Below, one piece after another: positions 42,574 through 52,092 of a stretch of DNA of 64,000 nucleotides; position 1 is the stretch's first letter, and every line of letters begins with the position of its first letter. The notes under the pieces were generated by a model. That model ran no database searches. It was not told the DNA's origin and was given only the letters and a program-made list of their open reading frames with translations. A program made the position numbers and the translations under genes. Origin of the DNA: Aquabacterium humicola (GTDB taxonomy: Bacteria > Pseudomonadota > Gammaproteobacteria > Burkholderiales > Burkholderiaceae_C); NCBI RefSeq assembly GCF_030167915.1, contig NZ_JARGNB010000003.1, positions 248,001 through 312,000 of the forward strand, read 5' to 3'.

Positions 42574-44667
42574 ATGATTGCCGCCGTCAGCGCCGCACCC
42601 CGCATCGCGATGCCGCCGCTGCTCAACCGCGAGCGGGCCATCCTGGCGTTCAACCGGCGCGTGCTCGCGCAGGCCTGCCGCGACGACGTGCCGCAGCTCG
42701 AGCGGCTGCGCTACGTGACGATCGTCTCGTCCAACCTCGACGAATTCTTCGAGGTGCGCTTCGCGGACGCGCTGGAGAGCTCGCGCCCGTCGCCGCCGGA
42801 CAGCGAGCAGCGTGCCTCGTTGCGCGAGGCCGCGCGCGAAGCCCACGCGCTGATCGACGAGCAGTACCGCATCCTCAACGACCAGATCATGCCGGCGCTG
42901 CAGCGCGAGGGCATCGTCATCATCAACCACGCCGAGCGCAACGAAGCGCAGCGCCAGTGGACCGACGCCTACTTCGAGCGCGACGTGCGGCCGCTGCTGG
43001 TGCCCGTCGGGCTGGACCCGGCGCATCCCTTCCCGCAGGTCGCCAACAAGTCGCTGAACTTCATCGTGCGGCTGGGCGGCCGCGATGCGTTCGGGCGCGA
43101 CAGCTCGATCGCCATCGTCAAGGTGCCGCGCGCCCTGCCCCGCGTCATCCGGCTGCCGCAGGCGCTGTGTCCCCCCGGCGTGCAGGCCTTCGTGCTGCTG
43201 ACCAGCGTCATCCGCGCGAACCTGGAGCGGCTGTTCACCGGCCGGCCGGTCGTGTCGTTCTCGCAGTTCCGGGTCACGCGGGATTCCGACCTCGAGGTCG
43301 ATGGCGTCGACGTGGCCAACCTGCGCCAGGCGCTGCGCAGCGGCCTGACGACGCGCCACTACGGCCAGGCGATCCGGCTCGAGGTGGTGCAGAGCTGCCC
43401 CGAGGAGCTGTGGCGCTTCCTGCTCGACCAGTTCGGGTTGCCGGAGGCCGCGCTCTACCGCGTCAACGGGCCGGTCAACCTCGGCCGCCTGAACGAGCTG
43501 ATCGACCAGGTCGATGCGCCGCCGCTGCGCTTTCCGCGCTACGAGCCGTCGTGGCCGAAGCGCCGGCTGGTGATCGGCAAGTCGATCTTCGAGCAGCTGC
43601 ACGACGGTGACGTGATGCTGCACCATCCGTTCGAGAGCTTCGAGCCGGTGGTGCAGTTCCTGCGCGAGGCGGTGCACGACCCCGACGTGCTGGCCGTCAA
43701 GCTGACGATCTACCGCACCGGCAACGAGTCGGTGCTGATGGACCTGTTGATCGACGCGGCGCGGCGCGGCAAGGAAGTGACGGTGGTCGTCGAGCTGAAG
43801 GCGCGCTACGACGAAGAGGCCAACATCAACTGGGCCGAGCGGCTCGAGGCGGTGGGCGCCCAGGTGGTCTACGGCATCGTCGGCTTCAAGACCCACGCGA
43901 AGCTGATGCTGATCACGCGGCGCGAGCCGGGCTCCGACGGGCGGCCGGCGCTGCGCCGCTACGCCCACCTGTCGACCGGCAACTACAACTCGAAGACGGC
44001 CCAGCACTACACCGACATCGGCGTGCTGACCGCCGACCCCGACCTGACCGCCGACGCCGACTCGGTGTTCCTGCAGCTGACCAGCCTGACCCGGGTGCGG
44101 CCGCAGCGCGCGCTGCTGACCGCCCCCTTCGCGCTGCACCGCGGGCTGATGGGCCACCTGGCCGACGTCGCCCAGGCCGCGGCCGACGGCCAGCCGGCGC
44201 GGGTGGTGGTCAAGATCAACGCGCTGACCGAACCGCGCCTGATCGGCGCGCTGGCCGCCGCCGCGCAGGCGGGCGCGCAGGTCGACCTGATCGTGCGCGG
44301 CGCGTGCATGCTGCCGGCCGGGCTGCCGGGCGTCACCGACCGCATCCGCGTGCGCTCCATCGTCGGCCGCTTCCTCGAGCACACCCGCGTCATGTACTTC
44401 CGCTTCGGTCCGCGCGAGCAGGACGAGGTGCTCTACCTGTCGAGCGCCGACTGGATGGGCCGCAACATGTTCGGCCGCATCGAGGTGGCCTGGCGCGTGA
44501 ATGACGCGGCCATGCGGCAGCGCGTGATCGACGAGTGCCTGGTGCCCTACCTGCACGACCGGCGCGACGCCTGGGTGCAGGCCTCCGACGGGACCTATAC
44601 GCGCATCGACGACCCGGACGGCCCGTCGGCGCAGCAGGCGCTGATGGGGCGCTTCGGCGGCGGCTGA
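42574..44667 (+). CDS. ppk1: polyphosphate kinase 1
   Basis: A 697-residue PPK1. The N-terminal domain has LLNRERAILAFNRRVLAQA and SNLDEFFEVRF. The catalytic part shows KARYDEEANINWAERLEAVG, FKTHAKLMLITRR (H441) and RRYAHLSTGNYNSKTA (H465), the two His regions known to be essential in the family. It makes polyphosphate from ATP reversibly, at the inner membrane. ATG at 42574 puts the start almost at the predicted transcription start; ATG at 42610 (MPPLLNRE) is an alternative. Confidence 0.95.
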   Translation: MIAAVSAAPRIAMPPLLNRERAILAFNRRVLAQACRDDVPQLERLRYVTIVSSNLDEFFEVRFADALESSRPSPPDSEQRASLREAAREAHALIDEQYRILNDQIMPALQREGIVIINHAERNEAQRQWTDAYFERDVRPLLVPVGLDPAHPFPQVANKSLNFIVRLGGRDAFGRDSSIAIVKVPRALPRVIRLPQALCPPGVQAFVLLTSVIRANLERLFTGRPVVSFSQFRVTRDSDLEVDGVDVANLRQALRSGLTTRHYGQAIRLEVVQSCPEELWRFLLDQFGLPEAALYRVNGPVNLGRLNELIDQVDAPPLRFPRYEPSWPKRRLVIGKSIFEQLHDGDVMLHHPFESFEPVVQFLREAVHDPDVLAVKLTIYRTGNESVLMDLLIDAARRGKEVTVVVELKARYDEEANINWAERLEAVGAQVVYGIVGFKTHAKLMLITRREPGSDGRPALRRYAHLSTGNYNSKTAQHYTDIGVLTADPDLTADADSVFLQLTSLTRVRPQRALLTAPFALHRGLMGHLADVAQAAADGQPARVVVKINALTEPRLIGALAAAAQAGAQVDLIVRGACMLPAGLPGVTDRIRVRSIVGRFLEHTRVMYFRFGPREQDEVLYLSSADWMGRNMFGRIEVAWRVNDAAMRQRVIDECLVPYLHDRRDAWVQASDGTYTRIDDPDGPSAQQALMGRFGGG

Positions 44668-44768
44668 ACGGTCGGCGGGCCGGCGACGGCACGCCGACCT
44701 GTCGTTACGCGGAACGTGCGCGGAACGTGCGAGGATCAAGGCGATCCTCAGTTGCCTGCCGTGCTCCG

Positions 44769-47700
44769 ATGAAGCTTCGCGTCCCACGTGCGATGGCCGT
44801 CAGCGCCACGGTGCTGGCAGGCCTGTTCGTGGCGTGGCTGCTGTTCGCCTGGCTGGTCTTCGACCCGCTCGTCAGGTGGGCGCTGCCGCGCCAGGTGGCG
44901 CAGCACGGCGGCTACCAGCTGGCGATCGGCCAGGCGCGGCTGCATCCGCTGCGCCTGTCCGCCACGCTGCAGGACGTGGCGCTGCGCGAGCCCGGCGGCC
45001 GGCCGCTGCTGGCGCTGGGCGCCTTGACCTTGGACCTCGATGCCACCGGCCTGCTGCGCCGCGCCTGGACGTTCGATGAACTGACCATCGATGCGCCGGT
45101 GGTCAGCGTCGAGCTGCGACCCGACGGCCGGCTGAACTGGCTGGACTTCGCGCAGGCCTGGTCCGATCCGGCGGCACCGCCCGCGCCGCCCGAGGCGGCG
45201 CCGCCGCGACTGCTGGTGCGGCGCCTGGCCATCACGGGCGGCGCGGTGGACTTCGAGGACCGCCAGGTCGGCGGCGGCTTCCGCACGCGCGCCGACGCGC
45301 TGGCGCTGGAGCTGCATCGGCTGTCGACCTTGCCGGAGGACCGCGGCGACCACACGCTGTCGGTGCGCACGGGCCTGGGCGCCGAGCTGCGCTGGCGCGG
45401 CAGCTTCGGCCTGAACCCGGTCGCCGCCAGCGGCGAGCTCACGCTCGACACGCTGCTGCTCGACCGCCTGTGGCCCTACCTGCGCGGCCGCCTGCAGATG
45501 GCCCCGCCGCAGGGCGAAGCGGCGCTGCGGCTCGCGTACAACGCGCGTTATGCCCAGGGCCGCACCGAGCTGGCGCTGGAACGCGTCGAGGCGCGCCTGA
45601 CGAAGCTGGCCCTGCGCGGTGCCGGGGCCGCCGAGCCGACGCTGGCGCTGGACGCGGTGGTGCTGCGCGGCGGACGGCTCGACCTCGGCAAGCGCGAGGC
45701 CGGCTTCGAGCAGGTGGAGATCGGTCCCGGCCGCCTGGCGCTCGTGCGGGCGGCCGACGGCCGGTTCGACGTGCAGGACTGGCTGCGGGCGCAAGCACCG
45801 GCGCCCGCAGCGGCGGCATCGGCTGCCGCGGCTGCTTCGGCGGCCTCGGTGCCGGCGGCCCGGGCGGCCCCGGCGACCCCGGCGACCGCCGCCTCGGTGC
45901 CGGCTGCCGCGTCGCCGGCCGCGCCGCCCTGGCAATTGCGGCTCGGCCAGGTCGACCTGCGCGGCCTCGGCGTGCAGTTCACCGATCGCGGCTTCGCGAC
46001 GCCGCTGGAGGTGGTGCTGGACGCCGCGCAGGTCGGCCTGCGCCTGAACGCGCGCGTCGGCAGCGCAGCGGCACCGACGCTCGACGTCGAGGGCCTGAGC
46101 GCGCAGCTCACCGGACTGCGGCTGCGCGACGCTGCCGATGCGCCCCCCTGGCTGGAACTCGCCTCGGCCGCGCTCGACGGCGCCAGCCTGTCGCTGCACG
46201 AGCGCCGGGTGCTGGCCGGCGCGCTGACCCTGCGCGGCGCGCGTGTGCAGGTTGCGCGCGGCCGCGACGGCCGCATCGCGCTGGCCGAACGCTGGCGGCG
46301 CACCGCGGCGCTCGCGGCCGGGCCGGCGTCCGCCGAAGCCGCCGAGGCCGCCGAGGCCGCCGAAGCGCCCTGGCGCTTCCGCCTGGACAAGCTGCAGGTG
46401 CAGGACGCCGGCATCGGCCTCACCGACCACGGCGTGCAGCCGGCCGTCGCGCTGGCGATCCGCGACCTGCAGGCCGAGGCGCAGGCGCTCAGCGAGGACC
46501 TCGCCGCCGCGGTGCCGGTGGCGCTGCAGTTACGCATCGACGGCGCCGGCCGCCCCGGCACCCCGCCGGGCGGCCGCTTCGAGGCCCGCGGCCGCCTCGT
46601 GCCCGGCGCGCCCTCGGCCGACCTGCAATTGACGCTGCAGGACCTCGCGCTGACCCCGCTGCAGCCCTATGTCGCGCAGGCCACCACGCTGACACTGGCC
46701 AGCGGGCGCGCGTCGACACGCGGCCGGCTGCGCGTCGATCCGTCCCGCTGGCGCTATGACGGCCGCTTCGACGTCGCCGCGCTGCGGCTGGACGAGGCCG
46801 GCGAACGCCTGGTCGGCTGGGAGCGGCTGCACAGCGACACGCTCGCGCTCGGTCCGCAGGGCCTGCGCATCGGCGAGCTGCGGATCGACGGCCTGGGCGC
46901 GAAGCTGATCATCGCCAAGGACCGCAGCGTCAACGTCGCGCAGGTGATGAAGCCCGCGACAAAGGCGCCGGCCGCCTCGGCACCGGCGCCGGCCGCGTCA
47001 GTGCCCGGTGGCGCGGCGGCCGCACCACCCTCGGCCGCGTCACATTCTCGTTATGGCATCGCGATCGATCGCATCCGCGTCGCCGGCGGCAGCGTCGACT
47101 TCGCCGACCTCTCGCTGGCCCTGCCCTTCGGCACCCGCATCCACCAGCTGCAGGGCCAGCTGGTCGGGCTGAACAACCAGGGGCCGGCGCCGGCGCAGGT
47201 CGAGCTCGACGGCCGCGTCGACGAGTTCGGCCTGGCGCGTGCCGCCGGGCAGATCCGGCTGTTCGACCCCACCGCCTACACCGACCTGACGGTGGTCTTC
47301 CGCAACGTCGAGATGGCCAACCTGACCCCCTATTCGGCCACCTTCGCCGGGCGGCGCATCGCCTCGGGCAAGCTGTCGCTCGACCTGCAGTACAAGCTCG
47401 ACCGCCGCCAGCTCGCCGGCGAGAACCGCATCGTGATGGACAAGCTGACGCTCGGCGAGCGCGTGGAGAGCCCGGACGCGAGCAACCTGCCGCTGGAGCT
47501 CGCCATCGCGATCCTGGAGGACGCCGACGGCCGCATCGACCTCGGGCTGCCGGTCTCGGGCAGCCTGGACGATCCGAAGTTCAGTTATGGCGCGCTGATC
47601 GGCAAGGCGATCCTCGGCCTGCTGACGAAGCTGGTGACGGCGCCTTTCCGCGCGCTGGGGGCGCTGTTCGGCGGTGGTGAGCAGGCGCCCGAGGCCATCG

Positions 47701-48446
47701 GCTTCGACGTCGGGCGCAGCGAGCTGCTGCCGCCGGAGCGCGAGAAGCTGCAGCGCCTGGCCGGTGGGCTGGCCAAGCGGCCCGGGCTGGCGCTGACGGT
47801 GCAGCCGCGTTTCGACGCCCAGGCCGATGCGCAGGCGCTGCGCGAGCTGGCGCTGCGGCGCGCGCTGGCGCAGGCCGCCGGCCGCGCGCTCGCCGAGGGC
47901 GAGGACCCCGGTCCGGTGAGCACCGCCGAGCCGGCCACGCGCGCGGCGCTGGAGAAGCTGTTCGCGCAGCGTTTCGGCGCCGCCGAACTGCAGGCGCTGC
48001 AGCAGCGCCACGCGCAGGCCAACCCGGCGCCGCCACCGGCCGGCGCCGGCGCGCAGGTGCTGTCCCGCCTGGGCAACCTGCTGAAGACCGCGCCGCCGCC
48101 GCTGTCGCCCGAGGAGGCCGAGCGCCTGCGCGGTGCCGATCTGCCAGCGCTGCTGCTGCAGCGGCTGCTGGCCGCGCAGGTGGTCGACGACGCCGCGCTG
48201 CGCCGGCTGGCCGAAGCGCGCGCGGCGGCGATCCGCGCCGAGCTGGCGGGCCGCGGCGTGGCGGCCGAACGCCTGCAGCTCGGCACGGCCGAGGCCCAGG
48301 CCGGCAGCGGCGACGGCCGGGTCGTCTCGCTGCCGCTGGGCCTGGCCGCCGGCCCACGCGCCGGGGCGACACCACCGCCGGCCGCGGCCAGCCTGCCGGG
48401 CGCCGGTGCCGCGGCCGGTGCCGCAGCCAGCGCGCCATCCCGATGA
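44769..48446 (+). CDS. DUF748 (AsmA-like) envelope protein
   Basis: A 1225-residue protein. One N-terminal membrane helix (~12-35) anchors a long periplasmic region with DUF748 segments (FDELTIDAPVVSVELRPDGR, VAGGSVDFADLSLALPFGT, PYSATFAGRRIASGKLSLDL). Ala/Pro-rich linkers separate the blocks, and an OmpA-like end may follow. AsmA-type proteins form long grooves that move or organise lipids between the membranes. The ATG at 44769 gives a correct signal anchor. The stop overlaps the TAXI gene by 4 bases. Confidence 0.85.
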   Translation: MKLRVPRAMAVSATVLAGLFVAWLLFAWLVFDPLVRWALPRQVAQHGGYQLAIGQARLHPLRLSATLQDVALREPGGRPLLALGALTLDLDATGLLRRAWTFDELTIDAPVVSVELRPDGRLNWLDFAQAWSDPAAPPAPPEAAPPRLLVRRLAITGGAVDFEDRQVGGGFRTRADALALELHRLSTLPEDRGDHTLSVRTGLGAELRWRGSFGLNPVAASGELTLDTLLLDRLWPYLRGRLQMAPPQGEAALRLAYNARYAQGRTELALERVEARLTKLALRGAGAAEPTLALDAVVLRGGRLDLGKREAGFEQVEIGPGRLALVRAADGRFDVQDWLRAQAPAPAAAASAAAAASAASVPAARAAPATPATAASVPAAASPAAPPWQLRLGQVDLRGLGVQFTDRGFATPLEVVLDAAQVGLRLNARVGSAAAPTLDVEGLSAQLTGLRLRDAADAPPWLELASAALDGASLSLHERRVLAGALTLRGARVQVARGRDGRIALAERWRRTAALAAGPASAEAAEAAEAAEAPWRFRLDKLQVQDAGIGLTDHGVQPAVALAIRDLQAEAQALSEDLAAAVPVALQLRIDGAGRPGTPPGGRFEARGRLVPGAPSADLQLTLQDLALTPLQPYVAQATTLTLASGRASTRGRLRVDPSRWRYDGRFDVAALRLDEAGERLVGWERLHSDTLALGPQGLRIGELRIDGLGAKLIIAKDRSVNVAQVMKPATKAPAASAPAPAASVPGGAAAAPPSAASHSRYGIAIDRIRVAGGSVDFADLSLALPFGTRIHQLQGQLVGLNNQGPAPAQVELDGRVDEFGLARAAGQIRLFDPTAYTDLTVVFRNVEMANLTPYSATFAGRRIASGKLSLDLQYKLDRRQLAGENRIVMDKLTLGERVESPDASNLPLELAIAILEDADGRIDLGLPVSGSLDDPKFSYGALIGKAILGLLTKLVTAPFRALGALFGGGEQAPEAIGFDVGRSELLPPEREKLQRLAGGLAKRPGLALTVQPRFDAQADAQALRELALRRALAQAAGRALAEGEDPGPVSTAEPATRAALEKLFAQRFGAAELQALQQRHAQANPAPPPAGAGAQVLSRLGNLLKTAPPPLSPEEAERLRGADLPALLLQRLLAAQVVDDAALRRLAEARAAAIRAELAGRGVAAERLQLGTAEAQAGSGDGRVVSLPLGLAAGPRAGATPPPAAASLPGAGAAAGAAASAPSR

Positions 48447-49855
48447 CACCGAGGCCGAGCACTTTGCGCGTTGGCATCCGTGGCCTGCCGGCCGCGATTC
48501 CCGGCGCGCTGTCGCACTGGCGCGACCTGCTGCTGGCGGCCGGCCCGCTGCTGCTGCTCGGCGCGGCGCTGCTGGTCGCGGCCTACCTGGTGCTGCAGCC
48601 GCAGCCGCCGCGCCGCGTCGTGCTGGCCACCGGCATCGCGCAGGGCGCCTACGCGGAATTCGGCCAGCGTTACGCCGCCTGGCTGGCGGGGCACGGCATC
48701 ACCGTCGAGCTGCGGCCGACGCAGGGCGCGGCCGAGAACCTGGCGCTGCTGCGCGATGCACGCTCCGGCGTCGACATCGCCTTCGTGCAGGGCGGCGCCG
48801 ACCCGGCGGGCGACGCCGCGCGCGATGCCGACGCGGGCCTGGTCTCGCTGGGCAGCCTGTTCTACGAACCGGTGTGGCTGTTCTACCGCGAGGATTCGGC
48901 GCGGCGCCTGGCGCGCGCGCCGTCGATCAGCCACCTGACGCAGCTGGCCGGCTGGAAGCTCAACATCGGCGCACCCGGCAGCGGCGTGCCCCCGCTGGTG
49001 CAGCTGCTGCTGGAGGCGAACCGCATCGACCCGGCCACGATCGCGCTGTCGCGCCAGTCGACCACGCCGGCCGTGGTGGACCTGCTCGAGGGCCGGCTCG
49101 ATGCGCTGGTGCTGTGCTCGGCCCCCGAGTCGTCGATGGTGCAGATGCTGCTGGCCACGCCCGGCATCCGCCTGCTCGATTTCGCGCAGTCCGAAGCCTA
49201 TGCCCGCCGCTTCGCGTTCATGAGCCCGGTGGTGCTGCCGCGCGGCGTGATCGACCTGGCCCGCGACCAGCCGCCGGCCGATGTGCGCCTGGTCGCGCCC
49301 ACCGCGACGCTGGTGGCGCGCGAATCGCTGCACCCGGCGCTGATGCAGCTGTTCGTGCAGGCGGCGCAGCGCGTGCACGGCGGCGCCGGCTGGTTCCAGC
49401 GCAAGGGCGAGTTCCCGAACGCGGCCAACAACGAGCGCCCCGTCGCGGCCGAAGCCCAGCGCATCTACCGCAACGGCGTGCCCTGGCTGCAGCGCTACCT
49501 GCCGTTCTGGCTGGCCAACCTGGCCGACCGCATGTGGGTCGTGCTGCTGGCCATCGGCGCGGTGCTGATCCCGCTGTCGCGCATCGTGCCGCCGATGTAC
49601 GAGTTCCGCGTGCGCTCGCGCGTCTTCCGCTGGTACGGCCGGCTGCGCGACGTCGAGCACGCGCGGGGACAGCGCCGCACCGAGGACCTGCTGGCCGAGC
49701 TGGACGAGATCGAGCGCCATGTCGGGCAGGTGGCCGTGCCGCTGAGCCATGCCGACGAGCTGTATGCGCTGCGCAGCCACATCGAGGCGGTGCGCGCGCG
49801 GCTGCAACAGCAGGCGCCGGTCTCGGCCGAAGGTGATCGTCCGCCGTCGGCGTGA
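48443..49855 (+). CDS. TAXI-family TRAP solute-binding protein with membrane tail
   Basis: A 470-residue protein. An N-terminal helix (~30-50) leads into a TAXI domain (VVLATGIAQGAYAEFGQRYA, AENLALLRDARSGVDIAFVQGG, LNIGAPGSG). A second membrane helix (~353-374, MWVVLLAIGAVLIPLSRIVPP) follows, then a ~95-residue charged helical tail. Normal TAXI receptors are free periplasmic proteins, while this one is anchored at both ends, and no TRAP permease is near. It is translationally coupled to the DUF748 gene, which suggests an envelope rather than an import role. Confidence 0.85.
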   Translation: MTPRPSTLRVGIRGLPAAIPGALSHWRDLLLAAGPLLLLGAALLVAAYLVLQPQPPRRVVLATGIAQGAYAEFGQRYAAWLAGHGITVELRPTQGAAENLALLRDARSGVDIAFVQGGADPAGDAARDADAGLVSLGSLFYEPVWLFYREDSARRLARAPSISHLTQLAGWKLNIGAPGSGVPPLVQLLLEANRIDPATIALSRQSTTPAVVDLLEGRLDALVLCSAPESSMVQMLLATPGIRLLDFAQSEAYARRFAFMSPVVLPRGVIDLARDQPPADVRLVAPTATLVARESLHPALMQLFVQAAQRVHGGAGWFQRKGEFPNAANNERPVAAEAQRIYRNGVPWLQRYLPFWLANLADRMWVVLLAIGAVLIPLSRIVPPMYEFRVRSRVFRWYGRLRDVEHARGQRRTEDLLAELDEIERHVGQVAVPLSHADELYALRSHIEAVRARLQQQAPVSAEGDRPPSA

Positions 49856-49961
49856 CGCCGCGTGACGCCGCGTGCAGCGGCCGCGCGTCGGCCTGGCCGG
49901 GGGCCGCGCGGCGACTGACATCCGTCAAGCGCCGGCCGCAGGCGCTGGCCAGAATCGATGC

Positions 49962-50624
49962 ATGCGCCTGCTGCTGGTGGAGGACGACGACCTGCTGCGC
50001 TCGACGCTGAAACGCGACCTGGAGCGCCTGGGCTATGCCGTCGACACCGCCGCGGACGGCGAACAGGGCGAGTTCCTGGGTGCCACCGAACGCTACGACG
50101 CCGCGGTGCTCGACCTTGGCCTGCCCGGGCTGCCCGGCCTGGAGGTGCTGCGGCGTTGGCGCGCTGCCGGCCAGGTCCTGCCGGTGATCGCGCTGACCGC
50201 GCGCGACCAGTGGCACGAGCGCGTCGAAGGGCTGAAGGCCGGCGCGGACGACTACCTCGGCAAGCCCTTCCACTTCGAGGAGCTCGCGGCCCGCGTCGCG
50301 GCGCTGCTGCGGCGCGGCGCGGCGCGCCACCCGCGCCTGGGCAGCTGCGGCGTCGAGCTCGACGAGGAGCACCAGAGCGCGATCATCGACGGCGCGCGTG
50401 TCGAGCCGCTGACCGCCCTCGAGTTCCGGCTGCTGCGCTGCTTCATGCACCAGCCCGGCAAGGTGCTGTCCAAGGCCTGGCTCGGCGAACACCTCTACGA
50501 GCTCGACGCCGACCCGGACAGCAACGTGATCGAGGTGTACATCAACCGGCTGCGGCGCAAGCTCGGCAAGGACCTGATCAGGACGCGCCGCGGCCAGGGC
50601 TACGTGTTCGACGGGGAGCCATGA
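49962..50624 (+). CDS. OmpR-family response regulator
   Basis: A 220-residue regulator of PhoP/QseB type. The receiver has E7/D8/D9, phosphoacceptor D51 (AVLDLGLPG) and K101 (YLGKPF). The DNA-binding wing has PLTALEFRLLRCFMHQPG and DPDSNVIEVYINRLRRKL. Overall it resembles the regulator at 10933, but the flanking genes differ. ATG at 49962 gives the standard MRLLLVEDD start. It overlaps the kinase gene by 4 bases. Confidence 0.94.
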   Translation: MRLLLVEDDDLLRSTLKRDLERLGYAVDTAADGEQGEFLGATERYDAAVLDLGLPGLPGLEVLRRWRAAGQVLPVIALTARDQWHERVEGLKAGADDYLGKPFHFEELAARVAALLRRGAARHPRLGSCGVELDEEHQSAIIDGARVEPLTALEFRLLRCFMHQPGKVLSKAWLGEHLYELDADPDSNVIEVYINRLRRKLGKDLIRTRRGQGYVFDGEP

Positions 50625-51994
50625 ACTCGCCGGTTGTCGTTGGCGCGCTTCCCACGGCGCGCCGGGAGGGTCCGCGGCCCGCGGTCTCGCTGCGCCGCCG
50701 CCTCGGGCGCATCGTGCTGGTGCTGCTGGGCGGCTTCGCGGCGCAATGGTTGATTGCCGACCGCATGATCGTGCACGTCGGCGAGAGCGAGATGGCCACG
50801 CGGCTGCAGCACGACGCCGATTCGCTGGTCACCACGCTGTCGGTCGACGCGCAGGGCGCGCTGCAGGTCGATGCGCGGCGGGCGGGCGTGGTCTACGAGC
50901 AGCCGTTTTCCGGCCACTACTTCGTGCTGCGCACTGGCGCGCAGCTGCTTCGTTCGGCATCGTTCGGCGAGGTGCCGCCGTTCGAGCCGCCGCCCGCCGA
51001 TCGCGACGCGGTCGACCGCATCGACGGGCCGCGCGGCCAGCCGCTGCTGGTGCTGACGCGGCGCATCGACGTCGCCGGCCGGCCCGTGGCGCTGGCGGTG
51101 GCCGAGGACCTCACGGCGCTGCGCCACCAGCTGCGGGAGTTCCGCCTGCTGTTCTTCAGCGCGTCGCTGGGGGTGCTGCTCGCCGCGCTGCTGCTGCAGG
51201 CCCGCGAGATACGCCGCGCGCTGGCGCCGATCGAGTCGGTGCGCGACGCCATCCTGAAGCTGCCGGCCGGCGGCGAGCCGGTGGCGCTGGAGGGCGCGCC
51301 GGCGGAGATCCAGCCGCTGATCGACGAGATCAACCGGCTGATGGCGTTCGTCGAGACGCGCCTGCGCCAGTCCCGCACGTCGATCGGCAACCTGTCGCAT
51401 GCGCTGAAGACGCCGCTGGCCGGGCTGTTCCGCCTGCTCGACGACGAGCGCCTGGCGCCCCATGCCGACCTGCAGCGGCAGATGCGGCAGCAGGCCGACG
51501 CGATCCGCACGCGCATCGAGCGCGAGCTCAAGCGCGCCCGCCTGGCGGGCGACCAGCGCGCCGGCACCCGCTTCGATCCGCGCGCCGAGATGCCCGCGCT
51601 GGTCGAGCTGCTCGGCCGCATCCACCGCGACAAGGCGCCGGTGATCGAATGGCACGCCCCCGCCGGCGTGCTGCCGTTCGAACGGGAGGACCTGCTCGAG
51701 CTGATCGGCACGCTGGCGGACAACGCCTGCAAGTGGGCTGCGCGCCGCGTCGTGATCGAGCTGCGGCTGCAGCACGGCCTGGACCTGGTCGTCGCCGACG
51801 ACGGGCCGGGCTGTGCCGACGAGCTGCTGGCCTCGCTCGGCGCACGCGGGCAGCGCGCCGACGAGTCCGTGCCGGGCCACGGCCTGGGGCTGGCCATCGC
51901 CCGCGACATCGTCGAGGCCGCGGGCGGCCAGCTGGCCTTCCGGCGCTCCGCGGCGCTGGGCGGCCTGGAGGTGTCGGCGCACCTGCCGGGATAA
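50621..51994 (+). CDS. two-component sensor histidine kinase (PhoQ-like)
   Basis: A 457-residue kinase. TM1 is at ~29-46 and TM2 at ~174-193, with a periplasmic sensor of ~125 residues and a HAMP-like linker. The H box is GNLSHALKTPLAGLF (H260), the N box LIGTLADNACKWA, then DDGPGC and GHGLGLAIARDIV. Its partner is the regulator overlapping upstream. The signal is unknown; the PhoQ-like H box suggests an envelope or cation cue, which is inference. Confidence 0.92.
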   Translation: MNSPVVVGALPTARREGPRPAVSLRRRLGRIVLVLLGGFAAQWLIADRMIVHVGESEMATRLQHDADSLVTTLSVDAQGALQVDARRAGVVYEQPFSGHYFVLRTGAQLLRSASFGEVPPFEPPPADRDAVDRIDGPRGQPLLVLTRRIDVAGRPVALAVAEDLTALRHQLREFRLLFFSASLGVLLAALLLQAREIRRALAPIESVRDAILKLPAGGEPVALEGAPAEIQPLIDEINRLMAFVETRLRQSRTSIGNLSHALKTPLAGLFRLLDDERLAPHADLQRQMRQQADAIRTRIERELKRARLAGDQRAGTRFDPRAEMPALVELLGRIHRDKAPVIEWHAPAGVLPFEREDLLELIGTLADNACKWAARRVVIELRLQHGLDLVVADDGPGCADELLASLGARGQRADESVPGHGLGLAIARDIVEAAGGQLAFRRSAALGGLEVSAHLPG

Positions 51995-52092
51995 CCGAGG
52001 GCCGCGCTGGGGCTTGCATTGTTAAGCCTCGATTTATGTTCGATGCGTAGAACCCCGTACCTGGCACTCACCGCACCGCCAGGAGGATGATC

